Assembly (NCBI GenBank): GCA_903918045.1
Contig: CAIXCY010000022.1
Location: 24,673-88,672, forward strand
Reading direction: 5' to 3'
Length of the DNA stretch: 64,000 nucleotides
Source: an uncultured Bacteroidia bacterium
GTDB taxonomy: Bacteria > Bacteroidota > Bacteroidia > Bacteroidales > Prolixibacteraceae
A program made the position numbers and the translations under genes. The notes below the pieces were generated by a model. It was not told the DNA's origin, searched no databases, and saw only the letters and a list, made by a program, of their open reading frames with translations. Each line of letters begins with the position of its first letter. Position 1 is the first letter of the stretch. Shown one piece after another: positions 52,656 to 62,711 of this stretch.

Positions 52656-55175
52656 ATGTCGATGTTATATCCTAGAACCAGGTTATCTGCATTACTCGCT
52701 TGTCTGTTTGTGCTTCTGAGTTATTCGGTCGCTTCCGGTCAACAACTTTCACTCAAGGTTGCCGGAGGTCAGAAGAGTGGTTTCCGCGTTGATCTCTATA
52801 ATGAGAATAACCTGCTGGTTACCAATACTGAAGAATTTTCCCTGGAATTGTTCAATCTTGATATGAGCACTGAGGCAAATCTGCCGCAATGGACCGGAAA
52901 AGAGTGGAGCGGGAATGAAAAAAGTATTTCCTTAAAGCGCGATTCCTATATTCAGGAGTTTGATGCCAATCTTACAGTGGTTGTCAATTACCGGATTATC
53001 AATAAAAATGTTGTAAAAAAGAGCGTGGAGCTGTTTCAGCCTTCGATGCCGGGAATGTATTATATAATAAAGGAGAAATCAATTCCGGCAGTAAAGCCAA
53101 AGAATTATGTAACCTTCGAATACGACAATTTTCCGGGTGGATTTGTACACGAAATGTACCCTGCCGCTGGTTTCGTAACATCGGATAATATGGCAGTCGG
53201 ATTTTTAACGGATGCCGGCTATAAGAATCAGTTTACGCGAAATACTCGTCGTCGTTTCAGTGGGCGCGGAGGTGGTTTTGTCGGAATGCGCAGATTGCCT
53301 GATCCTAATTTATTCGCTATTGCAACTCAAGAGGAGCAGGGAGAGAATAATCATTTCATTAAACAAACCTTTGGTGAGATGTACAACCTTGATTCCGGGA
53401 CTACAGAGGTGAAACCAAATTGTCCCTTTCATACCGAAGGGAATGCGGAGGTAACAAATCACGATGGGGTTATTTCGATTGCAGGTCATCCCGGTGGAAG
53501 AGCAGGCATTGAATTTATCTCCCCTTTTAAAGATCAGAAGATTTATACGATTTCGTTTTTATGCAAGGGAGATACGCCACTGGCATTAAAAATATTCAGA
53601 GTAAAAAATGGGAAGAAGACCATTGAGTTGGAGGATGGGGTAAAATATATCGATAACTTTCCAACCTTACCAAACGAATGGACCCTTTTTAAAGGGAGCA
53701 TCCTGGTTCCCTACATTGAGAAAGACAGCGTCTCGATCTTTATCGGATCCCAGTCGGGTAAAGCGTGTAATCTGCAGATAAAGGACCTGAAGTTTACCGC
53801 GCATCAACCCCAAAGGGAACCTTATAACCTCCTTCCCCTTGGTGAGAAAGCAACCAAAACGACTTTTGTCTTTGTTGAACCCTGGATTTCGCATCAGCAA
53901 TTTATGATCTCTACGCAATCCCGTCTGGCTGAAGGATTAGGTTTTCAGGGGTCGCAGATTGAAAAAATGCTCTATGCCAATTTCAATATGCTTACCTGGA
54001 TCACCGATACGAAGGATCTTACCCCATTGAATGTCCCCAATATGAATTATGCCCCCGACATGTACAACCGGGATTCTTTTTTCTCAACCGTTTCAACCTA
54101 TAACAAGGAGCTGAACCTGGCGATCTGGGAGAAATGGGGTAAAACGCAAACACCCAAAGGTGGCATTGGAACAATCATTACCCCGCTGATGGGATCGGTT
54201 GAGGCAAAGGATAATGAGGCGACCATCGAATGGCTGATCTGGGCGATGATGAATAAACGGCGTTTTGATGTAGTACTTCCTCACGAAAAAATTGCCAAAG
54301 CGGTTGAATATGTCCTTAACGAATTTGATCCTGACGGAGATGGTAAATGCAAGGCCCATTTTTCATTGAGCCAGGTAGATATCGTCGACTTTAATCCAAA
54401 AACCGATCGCCTCTGCGTAAACCAGGGAATGCTTGCTATTGCTCTGAAAACAATCCGCGAATTGGGATTTGATATTTCAGATCAGCGGATTGAGAAGGCG
54501 GAACAGGAATACCGGAATTTTTATGATCAGGATAGGAAGCATCTGCTTTTCGATCGAAAATTTCCGGACATCATTACGTTGACCGATCTCGAACCTGAAT
54601 TCTTCTCCTTATGGCTGTTCAATACACCGATTCTGACTGATGAGATGGTGAAAAATCAGCTGGACAGGATACCCGTATTAAATAAGGTTTCTAATTCACC
54701 CCATCCGGAATATGGAACAACGGCACCGATTTGTGTCAGATTAACAAATGATGCAAAAGGGTATGCTTATTTAAGCGGGGATTACCAGCCTTTTGAAAAA
54801 TTTGGAGAAGAGAATTACAGTAACGGTAAGAGTGACGGATTTTATTACAATGGAGGGAGTTGGTTCAGGGCAGAATATTGCGCTTATGTAGTGGGATTGC
54901 GACATTCCTGGAGTAAGGCAACCTTTTTAATGGATAACCGGGTCTGGGCAGAGATCTATCTTCACCCGAACTGGCCTTTCAGTAAAGAATTTATACCGAC
55001 CAAATGGACTACTACCGATAGTTGGTGGCCATCTACAAAGGGTTTGTGCTGGAATGTTTTCATCCTTATGGCCAACGAAGTGGCCGGTTTGAGAACCCCC
55101 GGTATGGATCCCGATTATGAAAAACAGAATAACTTAATTAATACCAATTCAATCACTAATAAATTAACCAAATGA
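52656..55175 (+). CDS. Exported large protein of unassigned glycosidase-like type
   Basis: About 839 residues, with a signal peptide (LSALLACLFVLLSYSVASGQ). The middle (about 255–385) reads like a beta-sandwich carbohydrate-binding module (GNAEVTNHDGVISIAGHPGGRAGIEFISPF… SIFIGSQSGKACNLQIKDL). The C-terminal half is helical with repeated Trp/Asp motifs (NMNYAPDMYNRDSFFSTVSTYNKELNLAIWEKWGK, EATIEWLIWAMMNKRRF, CVNQGMLAIALKTIRELG, YNGGSWFRAEYCAYVVGLRHSW), suggesting an (alpha/alpha)6 toroid glycosidase. I cannot place it in a numbered family. Its ATGA overlap with susC shows tight coupling to glycan import. Confidence 0.75.
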   Translation: MSMLYPRTRLSALLACLFVLLSYSVASGQQLSLKVAGGQKSGFRVDLYNENNLLVTNTEEFSLELFNLDMSTEANLPQWTGKEWSGNEKSISLKRDSYIQEFDANLTVVVNYRIINKNVVKKSVELFQPSMPGMYYIIKEKSIPAVKPKNYVTFEYDNFPGGFVHEMYPAAGFVTSDNMAVGFLTDAGYKNQFTRNTRRRFSGRGGGFVGMRRLPDPNLFAIATQEEQGENNHFIKQTFGEMYNLDSGTTEVKPNCPFHTEGNAEVTNHDGVISIAGHPGGRAGIEFISPFKDQKIYTISFLCKGDTPLALKIFRVKNGKKTIELEDGVKYIDNFPTLPNEWTLFKGSILVPYIEKDSVSIFIGSQSGKACNLQIKDLKFTAHQPQREPYNLLPLGEKATKTTFVFVEPWISHQQFMISTQSRLAEGLGFQGSQIEKMLYANFNMLTWITDTKDLTPLNVPNMNYAPDMYNRDSFFSTVSTYNKELNLAIWEKWGKTQTPKGGIGTIITPLMGSVEAKDNEATIEWLIWAMMNKRRFDVVLPHEKIAKAVEYVLNEFDPDGDGKCKAHFSLSQVDIVDFNPKTDRLCVNQGMLAIALKTIRELGFDISDQRIEKAEQEYRNFYDQDRKHLLFDRKFPDIITLTDLEPEFFSLWLFNTPILTDEMVKNQLDRIPVLNKVSNSPHPEYGTTAPICVRLTNDAKGYAYLSGDYQPFEKFGEENYSNGKSDGFYYNGGSWFRAEYCAYVVGLRHSWSKATFLMDNRVWAEIYLHPNWPFSKEFIPTKWTTTDSWWPSTKGLCWNVFILMANEVAGLRTPGMDPDYEKQNNLINTNSITNKLTK

Positions 55176-58100
55176 AATCAAAATTCAATTATGTATGGCT
55201 TTTGCTGCTCGTTATTGTCTTGACGAGTCAGGGGCTTCTGGCACAAACGAGGATAACCGGAAGCATTAAAGATGTAAATGGGAATAATGTACCGGGAGCA
55301 ACGGTTAGGCAACAAAATACCGCAAATGGTGTGCTTGCTGACGGACAGGGTAATTATTCCATTTCGTTAACACCAGGCGGTTCACAATCGCTCGAATTTA
55401 CGTTTATCGGATTTTTGCAGCAAACAGTTGCTGCGAAAGGTAAGTCGGTACTCAATATTGTCCTGAAGGAAGATAAGGTAGCGCTGAGTGAGGTTGTGGT
55501 TATGGGTTATACCACCCAGAAAAAGGCCGCCTTAACCGGAGCAGTTGGTACCGTGGATATGGCTGATCTGGATCAGCGAAGGGTTGCCGATTTCGCACAG
55601 GTTCTGCAAGGACAGGTTGCCGGTGTGCAGGTAACTCAAAGTACGGGCGCTCCCGGTGACGGTATTAATGTCACTATCCGTGGAGTAGGTACAATCGGAA
55701 GCAGCAGCGATCCACTCTACATTGTCGACGGATTACCTACCACGGATATCTCTTTTTTAAATCCGGCAGATATCAAGTCGATGACCGTATTAAAAGATGC
55801 ATCTGCAGCAGCTATCTATGGCGCGAGAGCTTCAGGAGGAGTAATTGTAATTGTTACCAAAACCGGTATTAAAGGGAAATCTAATCTGGATATAAATTTC
55901 TATAGTGGTATACAGCAGGTGACCAATCTTCCAAAGATGCTCAATTCAACACAGTACATGAATAAGATGGAAGAGAGCTGGAATAATTCGGGCTACAGCG
56001 GAACGAATCCTTATACTGCTGATAAATCAAGAACAGACCTGGCAAATACCGACTGGCTTCATGAGTTATTTGTACTTGGTAAATCACAAAACCTGCAATT
56101 ATCGGCCAGTGGAGGTTCAGATAAGGTGCAATACCTTATCTCCGGCGGATATTATGGCCAAAATGGCATTGTCATCTATAATAATGACCAGTTTCACCGT
56201 CTTAATTTTAGAACCAATATTAATGCCAATATTACCGACCGTTTTACGATTGGAACCAACCTTCAGATATCAAACAGTACTCAGGACAAGATCTCCTCAA
56301 GCGGTGATGCCCCTGGTGTAATCCGTCATGCATTTATCCGTCCACCGGTAATCTCTGTTTTTAAAGATAAATCTGATCCAACTTACAATGCTGCAGATCC
56401 CTTTACCGATTTGCCTTTTTATGCGCAGAATCTTCAGGCAAATGGCGGAAACTGGAACTCAAGTGCAAACAAATATGAGTTTAGTGCCAATCCTATTGCA
56501 CTTGCCTATTTTACCAATGACGTACGGAATAACTTTAAAGTCTTTGGAAGTGTATTTGCAGAATACGGATTCCTGGCAGATAAGGAATTAAAGTTAAGAA
56601 CCAACCTTGGTGTCGATTTAAACATGTCTCATAATAAGGCATTCAACCAGAATTTTGGGGATAATGACGGAGGAGGATCTTCGATGGATCATGGAACCGG
56701 ACGTCAAAACCGACCAACTAACCTGGCTGAAGACAGAGGTCAGAATACTACTTTAACCTGGACAAATACGTTGAATTATACTAAAAAGATTCAAAAACAT
56801 TCATTTAGCGCCCTTGCAGGGACCGAATTTATCACCAATAACTCCTCTGCCATCGGTGCATCCAGGGCCCGGTTTAGCAATACCACCTCCGCATTCCAGT
56901 ATATTGACTTTGGTAGTTATCCCCAGGATCTTTGGAATGGAGGGAGCGCTTCACAATGGGCGCTGTTTTCTCTATTCGGATCTGTAAATTACAATTACGA
57001 CAACCGCTTCTTTGCCACTGCAAGTATCAGGGAAGACGCTTCAAGCCAATTCGCAGCGAATAAACAACAGGCATTTTTCCCTTCAGTATCTGCAGGATGG
57101 AGAATTTCAGAAGAGCAATTCATGAAGGATGTATCGTGGGTATCTGATTTGAAATTAAGGGTCAGCACCGGAAAATTGGGTAACCAGTCCGGGTTAAGTA
57201 ACTATAACTCACTTTCAATTTATAATCCTTTAGGCACCCTGTTAAGATATGGTAATCCCGATTTAAAATGGGAAACAACAAAGCAGGACAATATCGGTTT
57301 AGATCTGGGGATGCTTAAAAACAAGATTTTTGTTTCCGTAGATTATTTCAAAAAGACAACCTCTGACATTCTGTTACCGTTGAATTTACCATCACTGGTC
57401 GGAGATGTACAGCCAACTATGGTAAATGCAGGAGCTGTAAGCAATAAAGGTTTTGAATTTACGGCAGGCTATCGGAATAATGACCATGCTTTTAAATACA
57501 GTATTAATGCAAATTTTGCTACCGTTACCAATAGGGTCGATAAATTACATCCTAATCTTCCAAGTATCTATGGCGCAGTTACCAAAACAGAGGCGGGTCA
57601 TCCGTTAAATTCTTTTTACGGGTTCCAGATGACAGGCATTTATCAGACACAAAGTGAGATTGATACCTATTTAAAAGGTGCCCCTCATCCTGAAATTAAG
57701 CCAGGTGATATTAAATTCAAGGATATGAACGGAGATGGTATTATCAATGATGCAGACCGCACTTATATTGGTAACCCAAATCCAAAGATGACCTATGGCC
57801 TGAACCTTTCAGCCAAATATAAAGGATTGGACATTGCGCTGTTTGTACAGGGAGTTCATGGTGTTGACAGATATAACGATCTTAAAAAGATTATTGACTA
57901 TGATACCCGCCCGTTTAACCATACTGTTAATACGTTAAATGCATGGCATGGTGCCGGAACCAGTAATTCGATACCGCGTTCTACTTTTAATGATAATGGA
58001 AGCAGCAGAGTGTCAAGTATTTTCGTAGAAGACGCTTCCTATTTAAGGCTGAAGAATCTGGAGATCGGTTACACACTGCCTCAACTATTGGGGAAATCAA

Positions 58101-58258
58101 ACAACTCAATTAAGTCAATAAGGGTCTATATCTCAGCTCAGAACCTGTTTACTTCGACCAAATACACCGGTTTGGATCCTGAATCAACTAATTACATGGA
58201 TCAGGGTACTTATCCTCAGTCAAGAGCATTTTTGTTTGGTGTCAATATTAAGTTATAA
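55172..58258 (+). CDS. SusC/RagA-type TonB-linked outer membrane transporter
   Basis: A 1028-residue protein: signal peptide (VWLLLLVIVLTSQGLLAQ), a carboxypeptidase-regulatory-like domain (RITGSIKDVNGNNVPGATVRQQNTANGVLADGQGNYSISL, about residues 27–110), the SusC-type plug (SEVVVMGYTTQKKAALTGAVGTVDMADL… SDPLYIVDGLPTTDISFLNPADIKSMTVLKDASAAAIYGARASGGVIVIVTKTG), and the beta-barrel to a final aromatic-rich strand (SRAFLFGVNIKL). It imports glycan fragments with the SusD-like lipoprotein encoded after it. TonB energises it. Confidence 0.97.
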   Translation: MKSKFNYVWLLLLVIVLTSQGLLAQTRITGSIKDVNGNNVPGATVRQQNTANGVLADGQGNYSISLTPGGSQSLEFTFIGFLQQTVAAKGKSVLNIVLKEDKVALSEVVVMGYTTQKKAALTGAVGTVDMADLDQRRVADFAQVLQGQVAGVQVTQSTGAPGDGINVTIRGVGTIGSSSDPLYIVDGLPTTDISFLNPADIKSMTVLKDASAAAIYGARASGGVIVIVTKTGIKGKSNLDINFYSGIQQVTNLPKMLNSTQYMNKMEESWNNSGYSGTNPYTADKSRTDLANTDWLHELFVLGKSQNLQLSASGGSDKVQYLISGGYYGQNGIVIYNNDQFHRLNFRTNINANITDRFTIGTNLQISNSTQDKISSSGDAPGVIRHAFIRPPVISVFKDKSDPTYNAADPFTDLPFYAQNLQANGGNWNSSANKYEFSANPIALAYFTNDVRNNFKVFGSVFAEYGFLADKELKLRTNLGVDLNMSHNKAFNQNFGDNDGGGSSMDHGTGRQNRPTNLAEDRGQNTTLTWTNTLNYTKKIQKHSFSALAGTEFITNNSSAIGASRARFSNTTSAFQYIDFGSYPQDLWNGGSASQWALFSLFGSVNYNYDNRFFATASIREDASSQFAANKQQAFFPSVSAGWRISEEQFMKDVSWVSDLKLRVSTGKLGNQSGLSNYNSLSIYNPLGTLLRYGNPDLKWETTKQDNIGLDLGMLKNKIFVSVDYFKKTTSDILLPLNLPSLVGDVQPTMVNAGAVSNKGFEFTAGYRNNDHAFKYSINANFATVTNRVDKLHPNLPSIYGAVTKTEAGHPLNSFYGFQMTGIYQTQSEIDTYLKGAPHPEIKPGDIKFKDMNGDGIINDADRTYIGNPNPKMTYGLNLSAKYKGLDIALFVQGVHGVDRYNDLKKIIDYDTRPFNHTVNTLNAWHGAGTSNSIPRSTFNDNGSSRVSSIFVEDASYLRLKNLEIGYTLPQLLGKSNNSIKSIRVYISAQNLFTSTKYTGLDPESTNYMDQGTYPQSRAFLFGVNIKL

Positions 58259-58283
58259 TTTACAAGTTTAAAAAAATAAAAAC

Positions 58284-59852
58284 ATGAAACGATCATATTC
58301 ACAAGGGTATAGCGCAGATGAGAACAATCTTATGCGGGTTCCATCCGATCAAAAACGATCAGCTCATTCACCGATGAAATCAATAGCTAAAATACTGGTA
58401 GCATTACTAATTTTATTCAGTGTAAGTTGCAAGAAAGATTTGCATAATACCCCTATCGGTATAATAACCGAAGGTATTGCACCAACACATGCTTCGGTAG
58501 TCTATTCTGTATTATCATCTTATCAGCTGCTTTCAAGTACGCTGAATATCATTGGCAACTGGGGTTGGGATAACGGCACCGTGTTACGCAACGATTTTAT
58601 TTTACAGGATATTGCCTCAGGAGATATGCAAAAAAAATGGAATCCGGATGGTGACCAGGCATGGATGGATCAGTTTGGTGATTTCAGTTTTACGGCGTCA
58701 AATCCGGGAATTAATGGCCAATGGAGCTACGATTTTGATGGTGTATCCAGATCAAATATTGCGATCGGCTATTTAACCGATGATAAGCTTACAGCAAGCC
58801 TTGGAATTGATGATGCATCAAAAAAATATCTGTTGGGTCAGGTATATTTCCTGAGGGCGTTTTACTATTTCGATTTAGTGAATTTGTATGGTGACGTTCC
58901 ATTACTTCTGGCTCCATTGAAAAGCTTTGCCGATGCCTATAGTGTGGCAAAAAGAGAAACAAAAGCCAATGTATATATCCAGATCAGCAAAGACCTTGAT
59001 CTTGCTAAAGGTTTAATTCCTGCCGGTAAATATTCGGATGCCGTGCAAAAATGGAGAGTATCTCAGGGAGCTGTGATGGCTTTACAGGCAAAGGTTGCCC
59101 TTTATAATCAAAAATGGAGCGAAGTTGTAACCATCGTAACTGCTTTGGAAGGTTTGAATTACTACAGTTTAAATGCAAACTATTTTGACAATTTTAGTGT
59201 TGCAAAGGAATATGCCGAGAATGAAGTGATTCTTTCGTATGATCATGAGTCATTAACAACACCCAGAACCGGAAATGGCCTTTGCGCCCTGGCCGGATGG
59301 GGCTTTATTGCACCTACGACAAACTTTATCAATGCATTTGAACCAAATGATCCAAGGTTGAACTATACGGTTGATGTTCCAAGCCAGAATGTGTATAAGT
59401 TTTTTGGCGAATTGAACAGCAATAATAAAGGGAATGATGATGCTCCAAGTAACAAAATCTATATTCGCTGGGCCGATGTAATGCTATGGAAAGCAGAGGC
59501 TTTAAATGAATCTGGTTCTTATTCTGCCGCTATTGCCCTTATTAATACCGTGAGACAGCGTGCCCGGTTATCCGTTAACGCATTGGGAAACTATCCTCCA
59601 TCAGGCACACTCCCTGACCGGAATGGACTTTCAACAGATAAGGCTCAGATTAAAGATTGGCTGGTTCAGGAGCGAAGAGTAGAATTGGGATTCGAATCCC
59701 AACGATTCAACGACCTGAAGCGCTGGAGCCTGGCCAAAACATTCTTAACCAGTATTGGCAAGAATTTCCAGGATAAAAATTATATCTATCCTATTCCACA
59801 GGGTGAGATCGATAAATCAGGTGGAAGCATAACCCAGAATGCAGGGTACTAA
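58284..59852 (+). CDS. SusD/RagB-type glycan-binding lipoprotein
   Basis: Binds glycan on the cell surface over the SusC pore. A lipoprotein signal (MKSIAKILVALLILFSVSC) begins at an internal ATG, 58374; the upstream ATG at 58284 adds 30 hydrophilic residues but has the better A-rich start context. The mature 470-residue part shows SusD features: YFLRAFYYFDLVNLYGDVPLL and IRWADVMLWKAEALNESGSYSAAIALINTVRQRARL (tetratricopeptide region), and WLVQERRVELGFESQRFNDLKRW near the end. A 25-base gap separates it from susC. Confidence 0.94.
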   Translation: MKRSYSQGYSADENNLMRVPSDQKRSAHSPMKSIAKILVALLILFSVSCKKDLHNTPIGIITEGIAPTHASVVYSVLSSYQLLSSTLNIIGNWGWDNGTVLRNDFILQDIASGDMQKKWNPDGDQAWMDQFGDFSFTASNPGINGQWSYDFDGVSRSNIAIGYLTDDKLTASLGIDDASKKYLLGQVYFLRAFYYFDLVNLYGDVPLLLAPLKSFADAYSVAKRETKANVYIQISKDLDLAKGLIPAGKYSDAVQKWRVSQGAVMALQAKVALYNQKWSEVVTIVTALEGLNYYSLNANYFDNFSVAKEYAENEVILSYDHESLTTPRTGNGLCALAGWGFIAPTTNFINAFEPNDPRLNYTVDVPSQNVYKFFGELNSNNKGNDDAPSNKIYIRWADVMLWKAEALNESGSYSAAIALINTVRQRARLSVNALGNYPPSGTLPDRNGLSTDKAQIKDWLVQERRVELGFESQRFNDLKRWSLAKTFLTSIGKNFQDKNYIYPIPQGEIDKSGGSITQNAGY

Positions 59853-59919
59853 ATTAGACTAAAAGAGGGTTTATCAAACGGGTATTAACCGCAGGGTTAC
59901 ACAAAGAAGTCGCAAAGTT

Positions 59920-59954
59920 CCGCAGAGCATTATTTATTTTATAATTCTCTGCGG
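59920..59954. repeat. Dispersed hairpin repeat, copy 2, after the SusD gene
   Basis: Arms CCGCAGAG (59920–59927) and CTCTGCGG (59947–59954) with a 19-base loop; flanking sequence (59890–59985) contains further CGCAAAG and TTTGCGG partial repeats. Related to the repeat at 44546. It lies in the 262-base gap between susD and the next gene, where no coding sequence is seen. Confidence 0.5.
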
Positions 59955-60114
59955 TTCCGTGCGGTTTTCCCTTTGCGGGTAAATATTACACTTTTGATCA
60001 ATCTCTTTTATCGTGATTCTTAACTAAGTAATTAAATCTTTCCGATTACTTAATACGGCCTTTCATAATAAACGGGCTCGGATAAACCTTCCTAATACGT
60101 ACCATTCGATTGTA

Positions 60115-61452
60115 ATGCAAAGAGTTATAAGAATTTTGCAAACAACTTTCATTAGTTGTTTGATCTGTTTATTGTCATTAGCCTGCACAAAGCAAAGTCA
60201 AATTGTAATACCTCCAATAATTCCGGTTGTTCAACCACCTGTGATTGTCAGCTCTATTTTAAATACGGCTCATCTGGAGAAATTGACAGTTTCGGTGGTT
60301 TTTCCAAACGGCGAAAAGGGAGAGGGGATTTATATTTATGCAGATGCACCGAATTATACTCCCACTCCGGCTGGTGGTGAAGGGTTTACCTGTGTGGATG
60401 ATGTCTCGCGTGAAGCATTGTTTTATTTGAGAAGCAGCGCCTTTCAATCTGATACCCTGGTACAGAAGAAGCTCTATGGCTTACTTCGGTTTCTTATTAA
60501 TATGCAATCAGATAACGGCTATTTCTATAATTTTCTGCAGGCTGGAAATGTGATAAACAAGAACGGTATCACAAGTATTAATCAGCCCAAATGGTGGTCA
60601 TGGCGGGCATTGCAGACTTTGGCCGAAGCGGTTCCTGTTATTCAGGATAAGAATACCCCGCTGGCCAATCAGTTGAACGGTGTAGTGTCCAAACTTATAG
60701 CCGCTATCAAAACAGATTTGGTGAATATTCCGACCGATACAATTCAAATTAAAGGTATTAAAGTTCCTCAGTGGCTTCCCGAAGGGGCGGACCAGGCTGC
60801 AACTTTAATCCTGGGACTTATCCCCTTTTGCCAGGCAACCGGCGACCCGGCGATACGCACATACATCCGGAAACTGGCGGATGGTATTATGATGATGCAA
60901 TTTGGGGATGGCTCCCATTTCCCCTATTCGTGCTTTCTAAGTTCCGGAAATACCTGGCATGCCTACGGTAATGATCAGGCGACGGCACTTTTTGAAACGG
61001 GTATCTTTTTAAACGAACCCAAATACACCGCAAGCGCGATGGCCGAGGTGAATAATTTTTATCCCTGGATTTTGAAAAGCGGATACAAAAATTCTTTTGA
61101 TGTCACGTTTAACACAGTGGAGTATGCCTTCGAAAATACAAAATCGTATGAACAGGTTGCCTATGGAATCCGGCCGATGGTGTTTTCATCGGTAGAAGCA
61201 TATCTTTTAACAAAGGATGAAAAATATGCTGATCTGGCTGGTCACCTTGCAGCCTGGTTCCTTGGAAATAATTCTGCCTCTTCCCCAATGTTTTCTATAT
61301 ACACAGGAAGGTGCTATGATGCCATAAACCAGGGAAACAGTGTCAATATTAACTCAGGTGCAGAATCAACCATCGAAGCCCTTCTGACGATGCAACGGGT
61401 GAGCCTGTATCCTGCTGTTAAAGCCGCTTTGGACAAATACAAACTAAATTAA
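60115..61452 (+). CDS. Exported lipoprotein, probable (alpha/alpha) toroid enzyme of unknown family
   Basis: A 445-residue protein with a lipoprotein signal (LICLLSLAC, Cys near residue 24). A Pro-rich linker (VIPPIIPVVQPPVI) is followed by a helical domain: VDDVSREALFYLRSSA, LLRFLINMQSDNGYFYNFLQ, WWSWRALQTLAEAVPVI, WLPEGADQAATLILGLIPFCQ, GNDQATALFETGIFL, INSGAESTIEALLTMQRVSLYP. The repeated helix pairs with conserved Asp/Trp fit a six-hairpin glycosidase. The last segment, with SGAESTIEALLTMQ, is reminiscent of the end of some glucosidase-like enzymes. I cannot name the family. It precedes an MFS gene by 5 bases in one operon. Confidence 0.72.
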   Translation: MQRVIRILQTTFISCLICLLSLACTKQSQIVIPPIIPVVQPPVIVSSILNTAHLEKLTVSVVFPNGEKGEGIYIYADAPNYTPTPAGGEGFTCVDDVSREALFYLRSSAFQSDTLVQKKLYGLLRFLINMQSDNGYFYNFLQAGNVINKNGITSINQPKWWSWRALQTLAEAVPVIQDKNTPLANQLNGVVSKLIAAIKTDLVNIPTDTIQIKGIKVPQWLPEGADQAATLILGLIPFCQATGDPAIRTYIRKLADGIMMMQFGDGSHFPYSCFLSSGNTWHAYGNDQATALFETGIFLNEPKYTASAMAEVNNFYPWILKSGYKNSFDVTFNTVEYAFENTKSYEQVAYGIRPMVFSSVEAYLLTKDEKYADLAGHLAAWFLGNNSASSPMFSIYTGRCYDAINQGNSVNINSGAESTIEALLTMQRVSLYPAVKAALDKYKLN

Positions 61453-61457
61453 ATGAA

Positions 61458-62711
61458 ATGATATCAAAACTAACCTCTGAATTTCGATTTTTTCTCTCGA
61501 TGCCACACAATATGCGTGTACTGCTTATAACCAATATGCTCTATGCGCTGGTGTTACCGGTCGTAGAGATTTTCATGGCGGCTTACATCATGCGCTATTT
61601 TGCAGATACGAGCTATGTGGCTATTTTTCAGGTTGCGATGTATACGGGAATTATTATCACCTCATTGACTAACGGTTTCCTGCTCAAAAGTTTTAAGGTA
61701 GCCCATCTTTATAGTTTTGGTATTCTGTTAAGTGGTTTATCCATGGTTGGAATGATGTTTGTCAAAGACATCACACTTTGGGGTCTGATTATTTCAGGCA
61801 CACTGATCGGCGCTGCTTCGGGATTCTTCTGGACCAACCGATACCTGATGGCCCTGAACACCACTAAAGATGAAAACCGGAATTACTTCTTCGGGCTCGA
61901 ATCGTTTTTCTTTACGATTGCCAATATCACGATTCCGCTTGCGATTGGCGCTTTGCTAGCCTCAATCGACGGGAAACAATTCTTTGGGATTGTCTTCGAT
62001 GTTTATCAGGGGTATCGTGTGGTAACCTTGATTGTGTTTGCTTTAACCATTCTGGCCTGCTTTTCACTGGCTCGCGGCAAATTTGTTAACCCGGTTCAAA
62101 AGGATTTTCTCTATTTTCGGTTTGACAGGCTTTGGAACAAACAAATATTATTGGCGATCCTCAAAGGGCTTGTTCAGGGATTCCTGGTTACTGCTCCTGC
62201 AATGCTGATTATGAAATATGTCGGCAAAGAGGGGTCTCTCGGTCTGATTCAGAGTATCAGTGGAGGATTAACAGCCATATTGATTTATGTTTTAGGTAGA
62301 TTTGCAAAACCTAAACACCGGATTTTAATCTTCGGAATGGGAATTTTGCTCTTCCTGATTGGAACCATCGTCAATGGAATTGAATTGTCAATGATTGGGG
62401 TTATGATCTTTGTTCTTTGTAAAGTGTTTTTCCAGCCTTTGCATGATCTTGCTTATTATCCGATTATGATGAAGGTAATTGATGTGGTATCGAAACGGGA
62501 AAACCGGAATCAGTATGCCTATATCCTCAATCATGAATTTGGCCTCTATGCCGGAAGAGTCGCCGGATTGGCATTATTTATTTTCCTTGCATTTTATGTT
62601 TCGGAGTCTTTTGCCCTCCGATACTCACTGATCATTGTTGCAGTGCTTCAAATGCTCTCCATTCCGCTGGCAAAAAATATTATGAAAGATTCATATTCAG
62701 ATACAAAATGA
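61458..62711 (+). CDS. MFS transporter
   Basis: A 417-residue inner-membrane transporter with about twelve hydrophobic segments. It starts with FFLSMPHNMRVLLITNMLYALVLPVVEIFMAAYIM, then GIIITSLTNGFLLKSF, GAASGFFWTNRYLMALNTTKDENRNYFFGLESFFFTIANITIPLAIGALLA in its N-terminal half, and ends near SFALRYSLIIVAVLQMLSIPLAK. It most likely takes a sugar or oligosaccharide released in the periplasm into the cytoplasm, where the GH130 enzyme could act. ATGA overlap with the next gene. Confidence 0.88.
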   Translation: MISKLTSEFRFFLSMPHNMRVLLITNMLYALVLPVVEIFMAAYIMRYFADTSYVAIFQVAMYTGIIITSLTNGFLLKSFKVAHLYSFGILLSGLSMVGMMFVKDITLWGLIISGTLIGAASGFFWTNRYLMALNTTKDENRNYFFGLESFFFTIANITIPLAIGALLASIDGKQFFGIVFDVYQGYRVVTLIVFALTILACFSLARGKFVNPVQKDFLYFRFDRLWNKQILLAILKGLVQGFLVTAPAMLIMKYVGKEGSLGLIQSISGGLTAILIYVLGRFAKPKHRILIFGMGILLFLIGTIVNGIELSMIGVMIFVLCKVFFQPLHDLAYYPIMMKVIDVVSKRENRNQYAYILNHEFGLYAGRVAGLALFIFLAFYVSESFALRYSLIIVAVLQMLSIPLAKNIMKDSYSDTK

